NCBI RefSeq assembly: GCF_026230175.1
Contig: NZ_CP104208.1
Coordinates: forward strand, 3,100,001 to 3,164,000
Length of the DNA: 64,000 bases
Direction of reading: 5' to 3'
Source: Desulfovibrio mangrovi
GTDB lineage: Bacteria; Desulfobacterota; Desulfovibrionia; Desulfovibrionales; Desulfovibrionaceae
Shown here: positions 50,342 to 58,928 of the stretch, one piece after another
Layout of the letters: every line of letters begins with the position of its first letter
Position numbering within the stretch: position 1 is the first letter of the stretch
Program-made: the position numbers and the translations under genes
Notes under the pieces: model-generated
Seen by the model: the letters and a program-made list of their open reading frames with translations, nothing else
The model's database searches: none
What the model was told of the DNA's origin: nothing

Positions 50342-50770
50342 TCAGGCGGCTGCAGGCTTCTGCGCGTTCAGGGTGTGGCGCACGTAGTCGGCAATGTCGC
50401 TGATGCGGAGCACGGGGCGGGCGTTGGTGCTGGCGGCAAGGTCGTCCAGCATGGCGGCAAGCCGTTCTTCGGCAAGGTGCGGGTAGACCGTGCGAAGATG
50501 AGCGATGCGCTGTGCTTGTGTTGCCGTGCTGCCATTCTGTACCGCGTCTGCGTGAGCCAGATGCACGCGCAGATCCTTCAGAAAGGCCGTGCTGTCCTGC
50601 ATGCGGATGCCGAAATGCCTGCCCATGCCGATGCCGTATTCCAGCAGATCGATGGATTCGGTGTCGAGATCGCGGAACACATAGGTGTCTGCAGAAAGGT
50701 CCTGCTCGTCCAGTTCCAGTACTTCGGCGATGACGGCGCAGACGCCGTACAATATGGGGTCGTGTGTCAT
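50342..50770 (-). CDS. Acyl carrier protein of the biotin operon, C-terminally extended
   Basis: The 142-aa protein has an N-terminal ACP four-helix pattern with the phosphopantetheine serine S39 in DTESIDLLE. Standard ACPs are about 80 aa; the extra 60 residues (VYPHLAEERLAAMLDDL onward) are helical and of unknown role. It should carry the growing pimeloyl precursor. A GGACAT ribosome site precedes the ATG at 50768-50770, and the KAS gene starts 1 bp after its stop. Confidence 0.88.
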   Translation of the reverse strand: MTHDPILYGVCAVIAEVLELDEQDLSADTYVFRDLDTESIDLLEYGIGMGRHFGIRMQDSTAFLKDLRVHLAHADAVQNGSTATQAQRIAHLRTVYPHLAEERLAAMLDDLAASTNARPVLRISDIADYVRHTLNAQKPAAA

Positions 50771-50788
50771 GATATGTCCTTTGGGGCC

Positions 50789-51586
50789 CTATTTGCAGGC
50801 CGTCATGCCGCCGTCCATGGTGATGACGGTGGCGTTGATGCCTGTTGCCGCTTCGCTCAGCAGCCAGTGCAGGGTGGCGGCCACTTCTTCCGGCGCAAGA
50901 GCGCGTCCGAGAGGGACGGCGCGCAATGCCTCGGGATGCTCGGTCAGATAGCGTGCGCCGCGTCCCGCATCCACATAGCCGGCACGCAGCGTGGTCGTGG
51001 TGATGCCGCGCGGGGCCAGCTCCACGCCTATGCTGCGGAACAGGGCTTCCGCCGCGCTCTTGGCCGCCGCGTAGAATCCTTGTCCCGCATTAGGCATGGC
51101 TGCGGCGGTGGACGAAAGATAGACAAGGCGGCCTGTCACGCGACGTCCGAGATTGCCTGCGGCATTGTCCTGCCGTCCGGCGGAACGGCGTCCCTTCGCG
51201 CCTGTAAGCATGGCGCGGGTCAGGCCGTGCATGATGCGATGACGGGCGCTGACGGCGGCGGCAAAATAGGCAGCCGCGTCATCCGGTTCCACGGCGGCGA
51301 TCAGGCCTTCCAGATGAGGATGCATGCAGTCCGCCACGCGGTTTGGGGTGCCGTTGGCAAGGATCTGCGTCATCGCACTGTCCACGGATTCCTGAATTTC
51401 CAGTTGCAGGGGGATGACACGCAGGCGGCAGCCCTGTTCCTCTGGCAGTGCGAGAGCGGCCCGCAATTCTGCCACGCGGCGTTTCGAACTGACCGTGATG
51501 GTGACATGGCGACCTTCGTTCAGCAGCAGGCGGGCAAGGTGCTGCCCGATGGTACAGCCGCCCAGAATCAGGGCATGATCAGGCAT
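50789..51586 (-). CDS. SDR-family reductase of the biotin operon (FabG-like)
   Basis: The 265-aa short-chain dehydrogenase has an NADP-type GGCTIGQHLA loop near residue 10, the serine in VYLSSTAAAM and the YxxxK pair in FYAAAKSAAEALF. The C-terminus GINATVITMDGGMTACK is FabG-like. It should reduce 3-oxoacyl-ACP. It is less typical of FabG than of general SDRs (about residues 100-160 are extended). The ATG overlaps the preceding hotdog stop by 8 bp. Confidence 0.86.
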   Translation of the reverse strand: MPDHALILGGCTIGQHLARLLLNEGRHVTITVSSKRRVAELRAALALPEEQGCRLRVIPLQLEIQESVDSAMTQILANGTPNRVADCMHPHLEGLIAAVEPDDAAAYFAAAVSARHRIMHGLTRAMLTGAKGRRSAGRQDNAAGNLGRRVTGRLVYLSSTAAAMPNAGQGFYAAAKSAAEALFRSIGVELAPRGITTTTLRAGYVDAGRGARYLTEHPEALRAVPLGRALAPEEVAATLHWLLSEAATGINATVITMDGGMTACK

Positions 51587-51953
51587 GGGTAGTCGCCTTC
51601 TGTTGTTTTTCCGCTCCTCGCAACGTGCATATGGCTGCCAGTTCGCCAGTCGCCAGCGGCTTGCCCCCAGCATGGTATTCTGCGTGCGGCAGCAGCGCGC
51701 AACGCAGACCGCTTTCCGTCACCGTGACGGAAAAGGCATAGGAGCCGGGAACGGCGAAGTGCCGGAAGCGGAAGGAACGGACGGCCGTGACCTGCCAGCC
51801 CCTGCGTTCAGCCTCCTGCCGGAAGGCATGGATGATCAGGGTGCCGGGCACAACGGGGGCGTGCGGAAAGTGGTCCGCATAGATGGGATCGTCCGCCGGA
51901 AAGGTGAAGTTGCCGTTCCAAGAGGTGAGGGAGGATGGCTGTTGCGTTCTCAA
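51579..51953 (-). CDS. FabZ-like 3-hydroxyacyl-ACP dehydratase of the biotin operon
   Basis: The 124-aa hotdog protein carries the FabZ active-site pattern HFPHAPVVPGTLI (H28). It should dehydrate the 3-hydroxyacyl-ACP. The probable start is a TTG at 51951-51953, overlapping the bioA stop as TTGA, with GGAG 5 nt upstream. The frame is open further back only inside bioA. With the FabG-like, ACP and KAS genes it completes a set of chain-elongation functions, apart from an enoyl reductase, which is missing here. Confidence 0.8.
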   Translation of the reverse strand: MRTQQPSSLTSWNGNFTFPADDPIYADHFPHAPVVPGTLIIHAFRQEAERRGWQVTAVRSFRFRHFAVPGSYAFSVTVTESGLRCALLPHAEYHAGGKPLATGELAAICTLRGAEKQQKATTHA

Positions 51954-53323
51954 GACTGCTGCTCCGTCACCTCGGCGATGGCCTGCCCGACGGCGTTGCA
52001 GAGCAGGGTGATTTCTTCGTGCGTGACGGACAGCGGCGGCATGAGCACGATCACGTCCCCCAGATTGCGGATGATCACACCGTGTTTGCGTGCGGCCATG
52101 CATACGCGGTGCCCCACTCGATCGGCTATGCCGAAGGCGGCCTTGTCAGTGCGGTCCGCGACCAGTTCGATGCCGATCATGATGCCGCGCTGGCGGATGT
52201 CGCCTACATGCGGGTGTCCGGCAAGGGGGGCGAGGCAGTCGGTCAGATGGGCGGCGATGCTGCGTACGTGTTCCAGCAGATTGTCTTCCGTGAAGAGGTC
52301 GAGACTGCGGATGGCCACGGAGCAGGCCAGCGGGTTGCCCGTGAAGGTGTGTCCGTGGAAGAAGGTGCGGAAATCCTCGTGCCTGCCGAAGAAGCCTTCA
52401 TAGAGGCGCTCCGTGGTCAGCGTGGCGGCAAGGGGCAGGTAGCCTGCGCTGATGCCCTTGGCGAGACAGAGGAGGTCGGGCGAAACGTCTTCCTGCTCGC
52501 ATGCGAACATGGTGCCTGTCTTGCCGAAACCCACGGCGACTTCGTCTGCGATGAGCAGCACGCCGTGGCGGTCGCAAAGCTCGCGCACGTGCTGCAGATA
52601 TCCTGACGGGTGTGTGATCTGGCCCGCCGCACCCTGCACCAGCGGTTCGATGACAAAGGCGGCCAGCTCGTGGCCGTGGTGTTCCATCACGCCGGTCACG
52701 TGGTCGAAGCACTGGTTGTCGCAATGGCCCTGTTCCTGCCCGAAGGGGCAGCGGTAGCAATAGGGGGATTCCACCTTCACGCTCTCAAAGAGCATGGCGC
52801 GGTAGGTGGCGTGAAAGAGATCCATGCCGCCCACGGAAACGCTGCCGATGGTGTCGCCGTGATAAGCGTTGCGCATTGAGGCGAATTTGCTGCGCTCTGC
52901 CGCGCCGTTCTGCAGGCAGAACTGGAAGGCCAGCTTGAGCGCTATTTCCACGGCGGTGGAGCCGGAATCGGAATAGAACACCCTGGTCAGCCCCTGCGGG
53001 GCGATGTTGATGAGCCGTGCGGCCAGTTCGATGGACGGCACGCTGCCCAGTCCCAGCAGTGTGGAATGGGCGATCTTGCCGAGTTGTTCGGCGAGGGCGG
53101 CATCCAGTTCCGGTCTGCGATGCCCATGCACGTTGGTCCAGAGGGAGGATACGCCGTCCAGATAGCGGTTGCCGTCCGTATCCATGAGCCAGTTGCCTTC
53201 GCCGCGTTCAATGATCAGCGGGTCGGTCTGCGTCCAGTCGGCCTGCTGGGTGAAGGGATGCCAGAGGTGGTGCTTGTCCTGTTCGCGGAGCGCGGCGGTG
53301 CGCGGTGATTCCTGCATGGTCAT
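51950..53323 (-). CDS. bioA: Adenosylmethionine-8-amino-7-oxononanoate aminotransferase
   Basis: This 457-aa class III aminotransferase has DKHHLWHPFTQQADW near the start, GSTAVEIALKLAFQ, VLLIADEVAVGFGKTG and the PLP-lysine stretch LAKGISAGYLPLAATLT. It converts KAPA to DAPA using SAM as amino donor. The start at 53321-53323 overlaps the bioB stop by 4 bp (ATGA). A longer frame to 53458 runs inside bioB. Confidence 0.95.
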   Translation of the reverse strand: MTMQESPRTAALREQDKHHLWHPFTQQADWTQTDPLIIERGEGNWLMDTDGNRYLDGVSSLWTNVHGHRRPELDAALAEQLGKIAHSTLLGLGSVPSIELAARLINIAPQGLTRVFYSDSGSTAVEIALKLAFQFCLQNGAAERSKFASMRNAYHGDTIGSVSVGGMDLFHATYRAMLFESVKVESPYCYRCPFGQEQGHCDNQCFDHVTGVMEHHGHELAAFVIEPLVQGAAGQITHPSGYLQHVRELCDRHGVLLIADEVAVGFGKTGTMFACEQEDVSPDLLCLAKGISAGYLPLAATLTTERLYEGFFGRHEDFRTFFHGHTFTGNPLACSVAIRSLDLFTEDNLLEHVRSIAAHLTDCLAPLAGHPHVGDIRQRGIMIGIELVADRTDKAAFGIADRVGHRVCMAARKHGVIIRNLGDVIVLMPPLSVTHEEITLLCNAVGQAIAEVTEQQS

Positions 53324-54366
53324 TGTGCTTCTTCCTGAGAGGATGAGGGGGCGAGGCCCAGATCGCGCAGCATGGTCATGTCGTCCGTCATGTTGCGGCC
53401 CGAGGTGGTGAGATAGTTGCCGATCATCATGCCGTTGGCACCGGCCATGAATATCCACGACTGATACTGGCCCAGCGTGTGTTCGCGTCCGCCGGCGACA
53501 AGGATGTCCTTGCGCGGCATGATGAGGCGGAACAGCGCCAGCGAACGCAGGGCGGCCATGGGGTGCAGCGGTGCGCGGTCCGCAAGGCGGGTGCCTGCGA
53601 TGGGGTTGAGAAAGTTCACGGGTACGGAATGCACGTCCAGCTCCCGCAGGGTCATGGCCAGCTCCACGCGCTGCGCAGGGCTTTCGCCAAGGCCAAGGAT
53701 GCCGCCGGAACAGACGCGGAATCCGGCAGCCAGCGCGTGGCGTACCGTGGCGATGTCGTCTGCGTAGGGGTGCGTCGTGCAGATGTGCGGGAAAAAGCTT
53801 TCCGCTGTTTCCAGATTATGATGGTAGCTGGAAAACCCCGCCTGCCGGAGTTGCAGGGCGCGTTCCGGGGTGAGCTGCCCCAGCGAGGCGCAGAGCTTGA
53901 GGGATGTGCGGGCGGTGATCTGCAGCGCGGCTTCGCACAGGCGGTCCAGCTCCTGTCCGTTCACGGTGTTGCCGCTGGTGACAATGCCGTAGCGGTCTGC
54001 GCCAGCCTCCGCCAGTTCCAGCGCGCGATCAAGCAGCGTGTCGGTTTCCAGCAGGGGGTAGACCGCCACGCCCGTATCATGATGGCGGGACTGGGCGCAG
54101 AAGGCGCAGTTCTCGGAACAGCGTCCGGACTTGCCGTTTACGATGCCGCATGTAAAAGTGTCTTCCGTCTTGAACGCCGTGGTCACGCGGCGCGCAGCGG
54201 CAAGAATGTCCATGGTGAAGGCGGCAGGCAACTCTGAGAGCGCCAACGCCTGGTCTGCGAAGATGCCGTTGCCGGAGAGCGCCTGCTGTGCGCAGGCGTC
54301 GATAAGGGCTGCGGGCTTGGTGATACCGGTGGTATCGCTTGCCGCATGGGCTGCAATATGCGTCAT
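53320..54366 (-). CDS. bioB: Biotin synthase
   Basis: The 348-aa radical SAM enzyme has CSENCAFCAQS (cluster cysteines C83, C87, C90). Residues for the second [2Fe-2S] cluster lie in the following barrel. It inserts sulfur into dethiobiotin. It is the first gene of the operon, divergent from birA, with the BirA box 55-87 bp upstream of its start. Confidence 0.97.
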   Translation of the reverse strand: MTHIAAHAASDTTGITKPAALIDACAQQALSGNGIFADQALALSELPAAFTMDILAAARRVTTAFKTEDTFTCGIVNGKSGRCSENCAFCAQSRHHDTGVAVYPLLETDTLLDRALELAEAGADRYGIVTSGNTVNGQELDRLCEAALQITARTSLKLCASLGQLTPERALQLRQAGFSSYHHNLETAESFFPHICTTHPYADDIATVRHALAAGFRVCSGGILGLGESPAQRVELAMTLRELDVHSVPVNFLNPIAGTRLADRAPLHPMAALRSLALFRLIMPRKDILVAGGREHTLGQYQSWIFMAGANGMMIGNYLTTSGRNMTDDMTMLRDLGLAPSSSQEEAQ

Positions 54367-54421
54367 GATCTGGTCGGTCCCTCGTTGTGGAATGCGATAG
54401 GGCTAGCCAACGGAAGGCGCA

Positions 54422-54453
54422 TTGTCAACCAGTCTTGTTTTTTGGGTTTACAA
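54422..54453. promoter_or_regulatory. BirA box
   Basis: TTGTCAACC and GGTTTACAA face each other with a 14-nt spacer, an almost perfect match to the bacterial BirA operator. It lies between divergent bioB and birA, so it can control both. Confidence 0.9.
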
Positions 54454-54478
54454 TTAGATCTGCAATTGGTGTTCAACT

Positions 54479-55531
54479 ATGCCGAATAACGGGCAGAACG
54501 ATTTACAGGATATTCGCGGCATCATCCGCGAAGTGCTGCGCGCTGCCGCAGGCGGGTGGGTTTCCGGCGAGGAGCTGAGCCGCAGGCTGGGTATTTCGCG
54601 CGCTGCCGTGTCCAAGCATATGCGCGTGTTGCGTGAAGAAGGGCACGGTATCGAATCCGTAACTCGCAAAGGCTACCGCCTGCTCTGCGAACCGGATTCG
54701 CTGCAGCCGGAGGTGGTGCGTGCGGGCCTGCAGACTTCGGTCTTCGGGCGCGGAGAATTTCTGTATCTGCCCAGCACGGCCTCCACGAACATGGAAGCCA
54801 TGGCCCTTGCCCTGCGCGGCGCGCCGGAAGGCACGGTGGTGGTGGCGGATGAGCAGACTCAGGGGCGCGGCAGAAAGGGCCGCGAATGGCGTTCGCCTGC
54901 GGGTGGCGGTCTGTACGTCTCGCTGGTGCTGCGGCCCGACATTGCGCCGGAAGCTGCACCCGTGGTCACGCTGCTGACCAACGTGGTCATTGCCGAGACC
55001 GTTGCCGAACTGACCGGCGTAACGCCCGTGTGCAAGTGGCCCAATGATGTGCTCGTCCACGGGCGCAAGGTGGCGGGTAATCTTACGGAAGTCTTCATGG
55101 TGGCAGACAGTGTGGCGCACATTGTGACCGGCGCGGGCATCAACGTACGTCCGTTGCCGGAATCCGTGCGCAGTGGCCTGCGTACCCCGCCTATCTCTCT
55201 AGCCGAGGCGCTGGGCTCGGTTCCTGCTGCTGAAGCGCCCGCCGTTGCTGTTACCGGCGGAGACTGCTCCATATCCCGTCTTGCCGTGCTGCGCGTCTTT
55301 CTGGCGCAGTATGAACGCTGGTACCGCCGCATGCAGGCGGAGGGGATTACGCCTGTCATTGCCCGTTGGAAAGAACTGACCGACGTGGTGGGCCGCACCC
55401 TGCGAGTCGAGGCCCGTCACGGGCTTGTGGAAGGCGTTGTCACCGATGTGACCGACGACGGCATGCTCGTGCTGCGCACTGCGGACGGGCGCGAAGAGTT
55501 GTTGTTCTCCGGCGATATCGTGGACGGGTAG
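54479..55531 (+). CDS. birA: Biotin operon repressor / biotin-protein ligase
   Basis: The 350-aa protein has an N-terminal winged helix (about 10-65: WVSGEELSRRLGISRAAVSKHMRVLREEGHGI) and a ligase domain with GRGRKGREWRSPAGGGLYVSLVL (biotinyl-AMP loop) and CKWPNDVLVHGRKVAGNLTE. It activates biotin, transfers it to carboxylases, and represses the bio operon when biotinyl-AMP-bound. Start at 54479. Confidence 0.96.
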   Translation: MPNNGQNDLQDIRGIIREVLRAAAGGWVSGEELSRRLGISRAAVSKHMRVLREEGHGIESVTRKGYRLLCEPDSLQPEVVRAGLQTSVFGRGEFLYLPSTASTNMEAMALALRGAPEGTVVVADEQTQGRGRKGREWRSPAGGGLYVSLVLRPDIAPEAAPVVTLLTNVVIAETVAELTGVTPVCKWPNDVLVHGRKVAGNLTEVFMVADSVAHIVTGAGINVRPLPESVRSGLRTPPISLAEALGSVPAAEAPAVAVTGGDCSISRLAVLRVFLAQYERWYRRMQAEGITPVIARWKELTDVVGRTLRVEARHGLVEGVVTDVTDDGMLVLRTADGREELLFSGDIVDG

Positions 55532-55644
55532 GCGGGATTTCCGCCCCTCCCTATCCCAGCTTTCTTCATCTTCAGCGTTCGGGCGTTCGTGAATAGCCGG
55601 AGGTCCGGAGGCAACGGGTATACGAAGGATTCTTCATGCAACAG

Positions 55645-55676
55645 AAGGCCGGAAGCATATTGCTTCCGGCCTTTTT
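55645..55676 (+). terminator. Terminator of birA
   Basis: The stem AAGGCCGGAAGC with its complement, around a short loop, is followed by TTTTT. The convergent nhaA gene may use it too. Confidence 0.85.
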
Positions 55677-55701
55677 GTTATGGTCATTGGATATGACGTT
55701 G

Positions 55702-57045
55702 CTATCCCAAGCCGTTGGCGGGGGGCAGACGGCGAAGCGCTATGTAGCCCCAGATGCCTGCCACCGTGGAGGCGAACAGGATGGCGACCTTGGAGAGCTC
55801 CACCAGTTGTTGCTGGTCGGGATAGGCAAGGGTGGCGATGAAGATGGACATGGTGAAGCCTACACCGGCAAGGCAGCTTGCGCCGTAGATATGCGCCAGT
55901 GTTGTCTTGTCGGGGTATTGGGCGATGCCCAGCTTGTGCAGCAGCCAGCAGGCGCCGGTAACGCCGATCTGCTTGCCCAGCACCAGACCGAGGAACACGC
56001 CGATGGAAACGGGCGTGAAGAGGTTCTGCATCAGTTCTGCCTGGAAGGTCACGCCTGCGTTGGCGAGCGCGAATACAGGCATGATGAAGAAGGCTACCCA
56101 CGGGTGCAGGGCGTGTTCAATGTTCTGCAGGGGCGTGGTTGCCTCGCTGTAGGCATGCGAGATGGAGTGCATGGCAAGCTGCTGTTCCTGACATGTGAGT
56201 ATAGTCCTGTCTGAACGCACGGCGTTTTCAAAAAGACCAACTGCGTGGCGCAGTTCCTTTACGAACAGGGCACCGTCCATGCGGGTGCTGGCGGGGATGG
56301 TCATGGCTGCAAGCACGCCCGCGATGGTGGCGTGAATGCCGGACTTGAGGAAGGCGAACCAGACAATGACGCCGATCACCAGATAGGGAATGGAGTGGCG
56401 AATGCCCCAGCGCATGTTCATCACTGCCATGACGGCAAGGCCCGCAATCCCGATGCCGAGAGCCATGAGATTCAGGGACGAGGTGTAGAAAATGGCGATG
56501 ACGAGAATGGCGCCCATGTCGTCCACAATGGCAAGGGCGGTAAGGAATACCTTCAGACCGATGGGAACCCTGTTGCCCAGCAGTGAAAGTATGCCGAGCG
56601 CAAAGGCGATGTCCGTGGCCATGGGAATACCCCAGCCAGCGATGGAGGGGGAGCCCAGGTTGAAGGCGGTGAAGACGAGCGCGGGCACCACCATGCCGCC
56701 AATGGCAGCGGCAATGGGAATGAGCGCCTGCCTGGGCGTCGAGAGGTCGCCCACCAGAATTTCGCGCTTAATCTCAAGGCCAACCACGAAAAAGAATATG
56801 GCCATGAGTCCGTCATTGATCCAGAGCAGTGCGGGCTTGGACAACATCCATTCGCCAGCCCCGACGGTGAGCTTGGTCTGCCAGACGGCGTGATAGGTTT
56901 CGGCCCAGGGGGAGTTGGCCCACAGCATGGCAATGACGGTACAGAGCATAAGGGCAATGCCGCCGGATGCCTCCATCTTGAAGAACGCGTTGAACGAGTC
57001 CAGCAAGTAGTGGATGGGCAGCTTGTTGTCCGGAGTCCTGCTCAT
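55702..57045 (-). CDS. nhaA: Sodium/proton antiporter NhaA
   Basis: This 447-aa membrane protein has NhaA signatures: GLMAIFFFVVGLEIKREI, PMATDIAFALGILSLLG, and the ALAIVDDMGAILVIAIFYT region with the ion-binding D-D pair. It expels sodium in exchange for protons. It is longer than E. coli NhaA (388 aa) because of a soluble loop in the middle (about 280-320). It is monocistronic. Confidence 0.95.
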   Translation of the reverse strand: MSRTPDNKLPIHYLLDSFNAFFKMEASGGIALMLCTVIAMLWANSPWAETYHAVWQTKLTVGAGEWMLSKPALLWINDGLMAIFFFVVGLEIKREILVGDLSTPRQALIPIAAAIGGMVVPALVFTAFNLGSPSIAGWGIPMATDIAFALGILSLLGNRVPIGLKVFLTALAIVDDMGAILVIAIFYTSSLNLMALGIGIAGLAVMAVMNMRWGIRHSIPYLVIGVIVWFAFLKSGIHATIAGVLAAMTIPASTRMDGALFVKELRHAVGLFENAVRSDRTILTCQEQQLAMHSISHAYSEATTPLQNIEHALHPWVAFFIMPVFALANAGVTFQAELMQNLFTPVSIGVFLGLVLGKQIGVTGACWLLHKLGIAQYPDKTTLAHIYGASCLAGVGFTMSIFIATLAYPDQQQLVELSKVAILFASTVAGIWGYIALRRLPPANGLG

Positions 57046-57302
57046 TCGTATTGTCTCCTAGGGTCAGCGAGGGTCGTGAATATGATTGCAACCAACCGGC
57101 AAAGCGGATCAATCCGCATCAGGGGGGGCCGGAGAGGCTGCGTCGGCACAGGCCGAGGGTCAAGGGTTTGGGCGGACCATAGCACAACTTGCGCCTCGGA
57201 CCAAAGGAAATCGGGAGCCGCCGCTCTTATTAAATAGGATAGGAAGAAAGGGGCTGGGCAAAATTTTTACATCTGTACAATTTTGATGCAGGCGCGCAAC
57301 GC

Positions 57303-57335
57303 AAAAAGCCCCTGACGGATGTCAGGGGCTTTTTG
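57303..57335 (-). terminator. Terminator at the end of the CDP-sugar genes
   Basis: The stem AAAGCCCCTGAC with its complement has T-runs on both sides. It lies after the NeuD-like gene (minus). The region between here and nhaA (57,046-57,302) shows no gene. Confidence 0.88.
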
Positions 57336-57383
57336 CATTTGTTTGATATATTGAACTATTGTATTGCGGCCTGTTCTTTTCGC

Positions 57384-58016
57384 CTACCGGACACGGGCCG
57401 GAACGCCCGTTGCGGTGGCCCCTGTTGGAATATCGCGGATAACGGCAGCGCCTGCGCCGATGACGCAATGTTCACCGATGCGTATGCCCTGAATGACGGA
57501 GGCTCCGGTGCCGATGAGCGAGCCATCGCCCACGGTTACGGTGCCGGAGAGCGTGGTGCCGGGGGCAAGGTGGCAGTGAGCGCCAATGAGGCAGTCGTGA
57601 TCCACCGAGGCGCGGGTGTTGACGATGGTGTTGGCGCCGATGCGGGAGCCCGTGATGATCATGGCTCCGGCCATGACCTGCACGCCTTCTTCAAGCAGTA
57701 CGTCTTCGGCCACGAAGGCCGCAGGATGCACCAGTGTGGCGAAGCGGTAGCCAAGCTTCCTGAACCGCTCGAAAACGTTCTGGCGCGGCGTCATGTCTTT
57801 CACGCCGCCCACGCTGTTGACGAGCAGGGTGGTCCGGGCGGGAAAACGGGCTGCAAGCTCGGATTCGGCAATGATGGGTACCCCGCCGAGCGTCTGTCCC
57901 ACCCGTTCGGGATTGGCGTCCGAACAGGCGGCGACCGGCAGGCCGAGGCAGCGCAGGGTGTCCAGCAGTACCCGCGCGTGACCGCCGGAGCCTATGATGA
58001 GATAGTCCATGGTCAT
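57384..58016 (-). CDS. NeuD/PglD-family sugar acyltransferase
   Basis: The 210-aa protein has an N-terminal Rossmann-like part (DYLIIGSGGHARVLLDTLRC) and a C-terminal left-handed beta-helix of hexapeptide repeats (SRIGANTIVNTRASVDHDCLIGAHCHLAPG; the histidine of the active site follows the VDHDC pattern). It acylates an amino or hydroxyl group of a surface sugar; the sugar is unknown. It ends the locus on the 3' side. Start at MTMDY or at the second methionine. Confidence 0.88.
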   Translation of the reverse strand: MTMDYLIIGSGGHARVLLDTLRCLGLPVAACSDANPERVGQTLGGVPIIAESELAARFPARTTLLVNSVGGVKDMTPRQNVFERFRKLGYRFATLVHPAAFVAEDVLLEEGVQVMAGAMIITGSRIGANTIVNTRASVDHDCLIGAHCHLAPGTTLSGTVTVGDGSLIGTGASVIQGIRIGEHCVIGAGAAVIRDIPTGATATGVPARVR

Positions 58017-58034
58017 GGGGAGTCTGTCCTTGGC

Positions 58035-58898
58035 TTAACGCGGCAGGCGGGCCATGTAGCGTTCAAGGCTTTCATGCCAGTGGGGCATCGGGGCAATGCC
58101 CGCATACTCCAGCGCATAGCTGACGATCCACTCGCAGTCCGGCACGCTGGCAGAGCGGGGAAAGCCGGATGAGTCCGTGCGCTTCACGGTCGCGTCAAGA
58201 CCGGCCAGTGTGCAGATGGCGGAAACATAATCGGCGCGGGCACAGGGCTCGTCAGTCGTGTTGGCGCAGTGGAACAGGCCGTAGACATGTTCATCCAGCA
58301 GGCTGCGCATGACGTGTGCGACATCGTCGGCATTGGTCGGGCAGCCGAACTTGTCTCCTGCGGAGGGCAGGGTACCGGCTTCGCGGGCCTCTGAAAGGCG
58401 GGCGGTTACAAAATCCCTTCTGCCGTCCAGTCCGCCGCCATAGAGCCAGCCAAGCCGCATGATGATGTACTTCTCGCACCACTCGCGCGCAAAGCATTCT
58501 CCGGCGTACTTGGAGGCCGCATACCTGGTCTTGTTCACCACGGGGGTGAACTCGTCGTAGGGGCGCACCTCGTCACCGAAAAGGCCGCTGGTGGAAATCT
58601 GCACCAGTTGCGTGCCCAGCCTGTCGCAGGCGCGGGCAAGGTTGCGCACGCCCCATGCGTTGACGCGGAAGGCCTCCTTGGGCTCCGCCTCGCAGGCCTC
58701 CACAAGCATGGCCGCCGTGTTCACCACCGCTGTGGGCCGCAGGGCGCGAATGCACTCGAACACCTCATGTTCGTTCGTGATATCAAGCTCGCTGTGGCCA
58801 AGAGGATGAACATCCCAGCCTGCTTCGGCAAAGTTTATGGCCAGTCTGCCCGCAAGCATGCCGTTGCCGCCTGTGATGAGCAGTGATTTTTCGTGCAT
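58035..58898 (-). CDS. dTDP/CDP-4-dehydro-deoxysugar reductase (RfbD/RmlD-like)
   Basis: The 287-aa extended SDR has GGNGMLAG (10-17) and a YxxxK pair (YAASK). The RmlD-like arrangement includes a central QISTSGLFGDEVRPYDEFTPV. It should reduce a nucleotide 4-keto-6-deoxysugar. Since rfbF and rfbG are upstream, the nucleotide is likely CDP. It lies downstream of the epimerase gene. Confidence 0.85.
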   Translation of the reverse strand: MHEKSLLITGGNGMLAGRLAINFAEAGWDVHPLGHSELDITNEHEVFECIRALRPTAVVNTAAMLVEACEAEPKEAFRVNAWGVRNLARACDRLGTQLVQISTSGLFGDEVRPYDEFTPVVNKTRYAASKYAGECFAREWCEKYIIMRLGWLYGGGLDGRRDFVTARLSEAREAGTLPSAGDKFGCPTNADDVAHVMRSLLDEHVYGLFHCANTTDEPCARADYVSAICTLAGLDATVKRTDSSGFPRSASVPDCEWIVSYALEYAGIAPMPHWHESLERYMARLPR

Positions 58899-58928
58899 GG
58901 GTGCTCCTAGTCCGTTCCGATATTCGGT

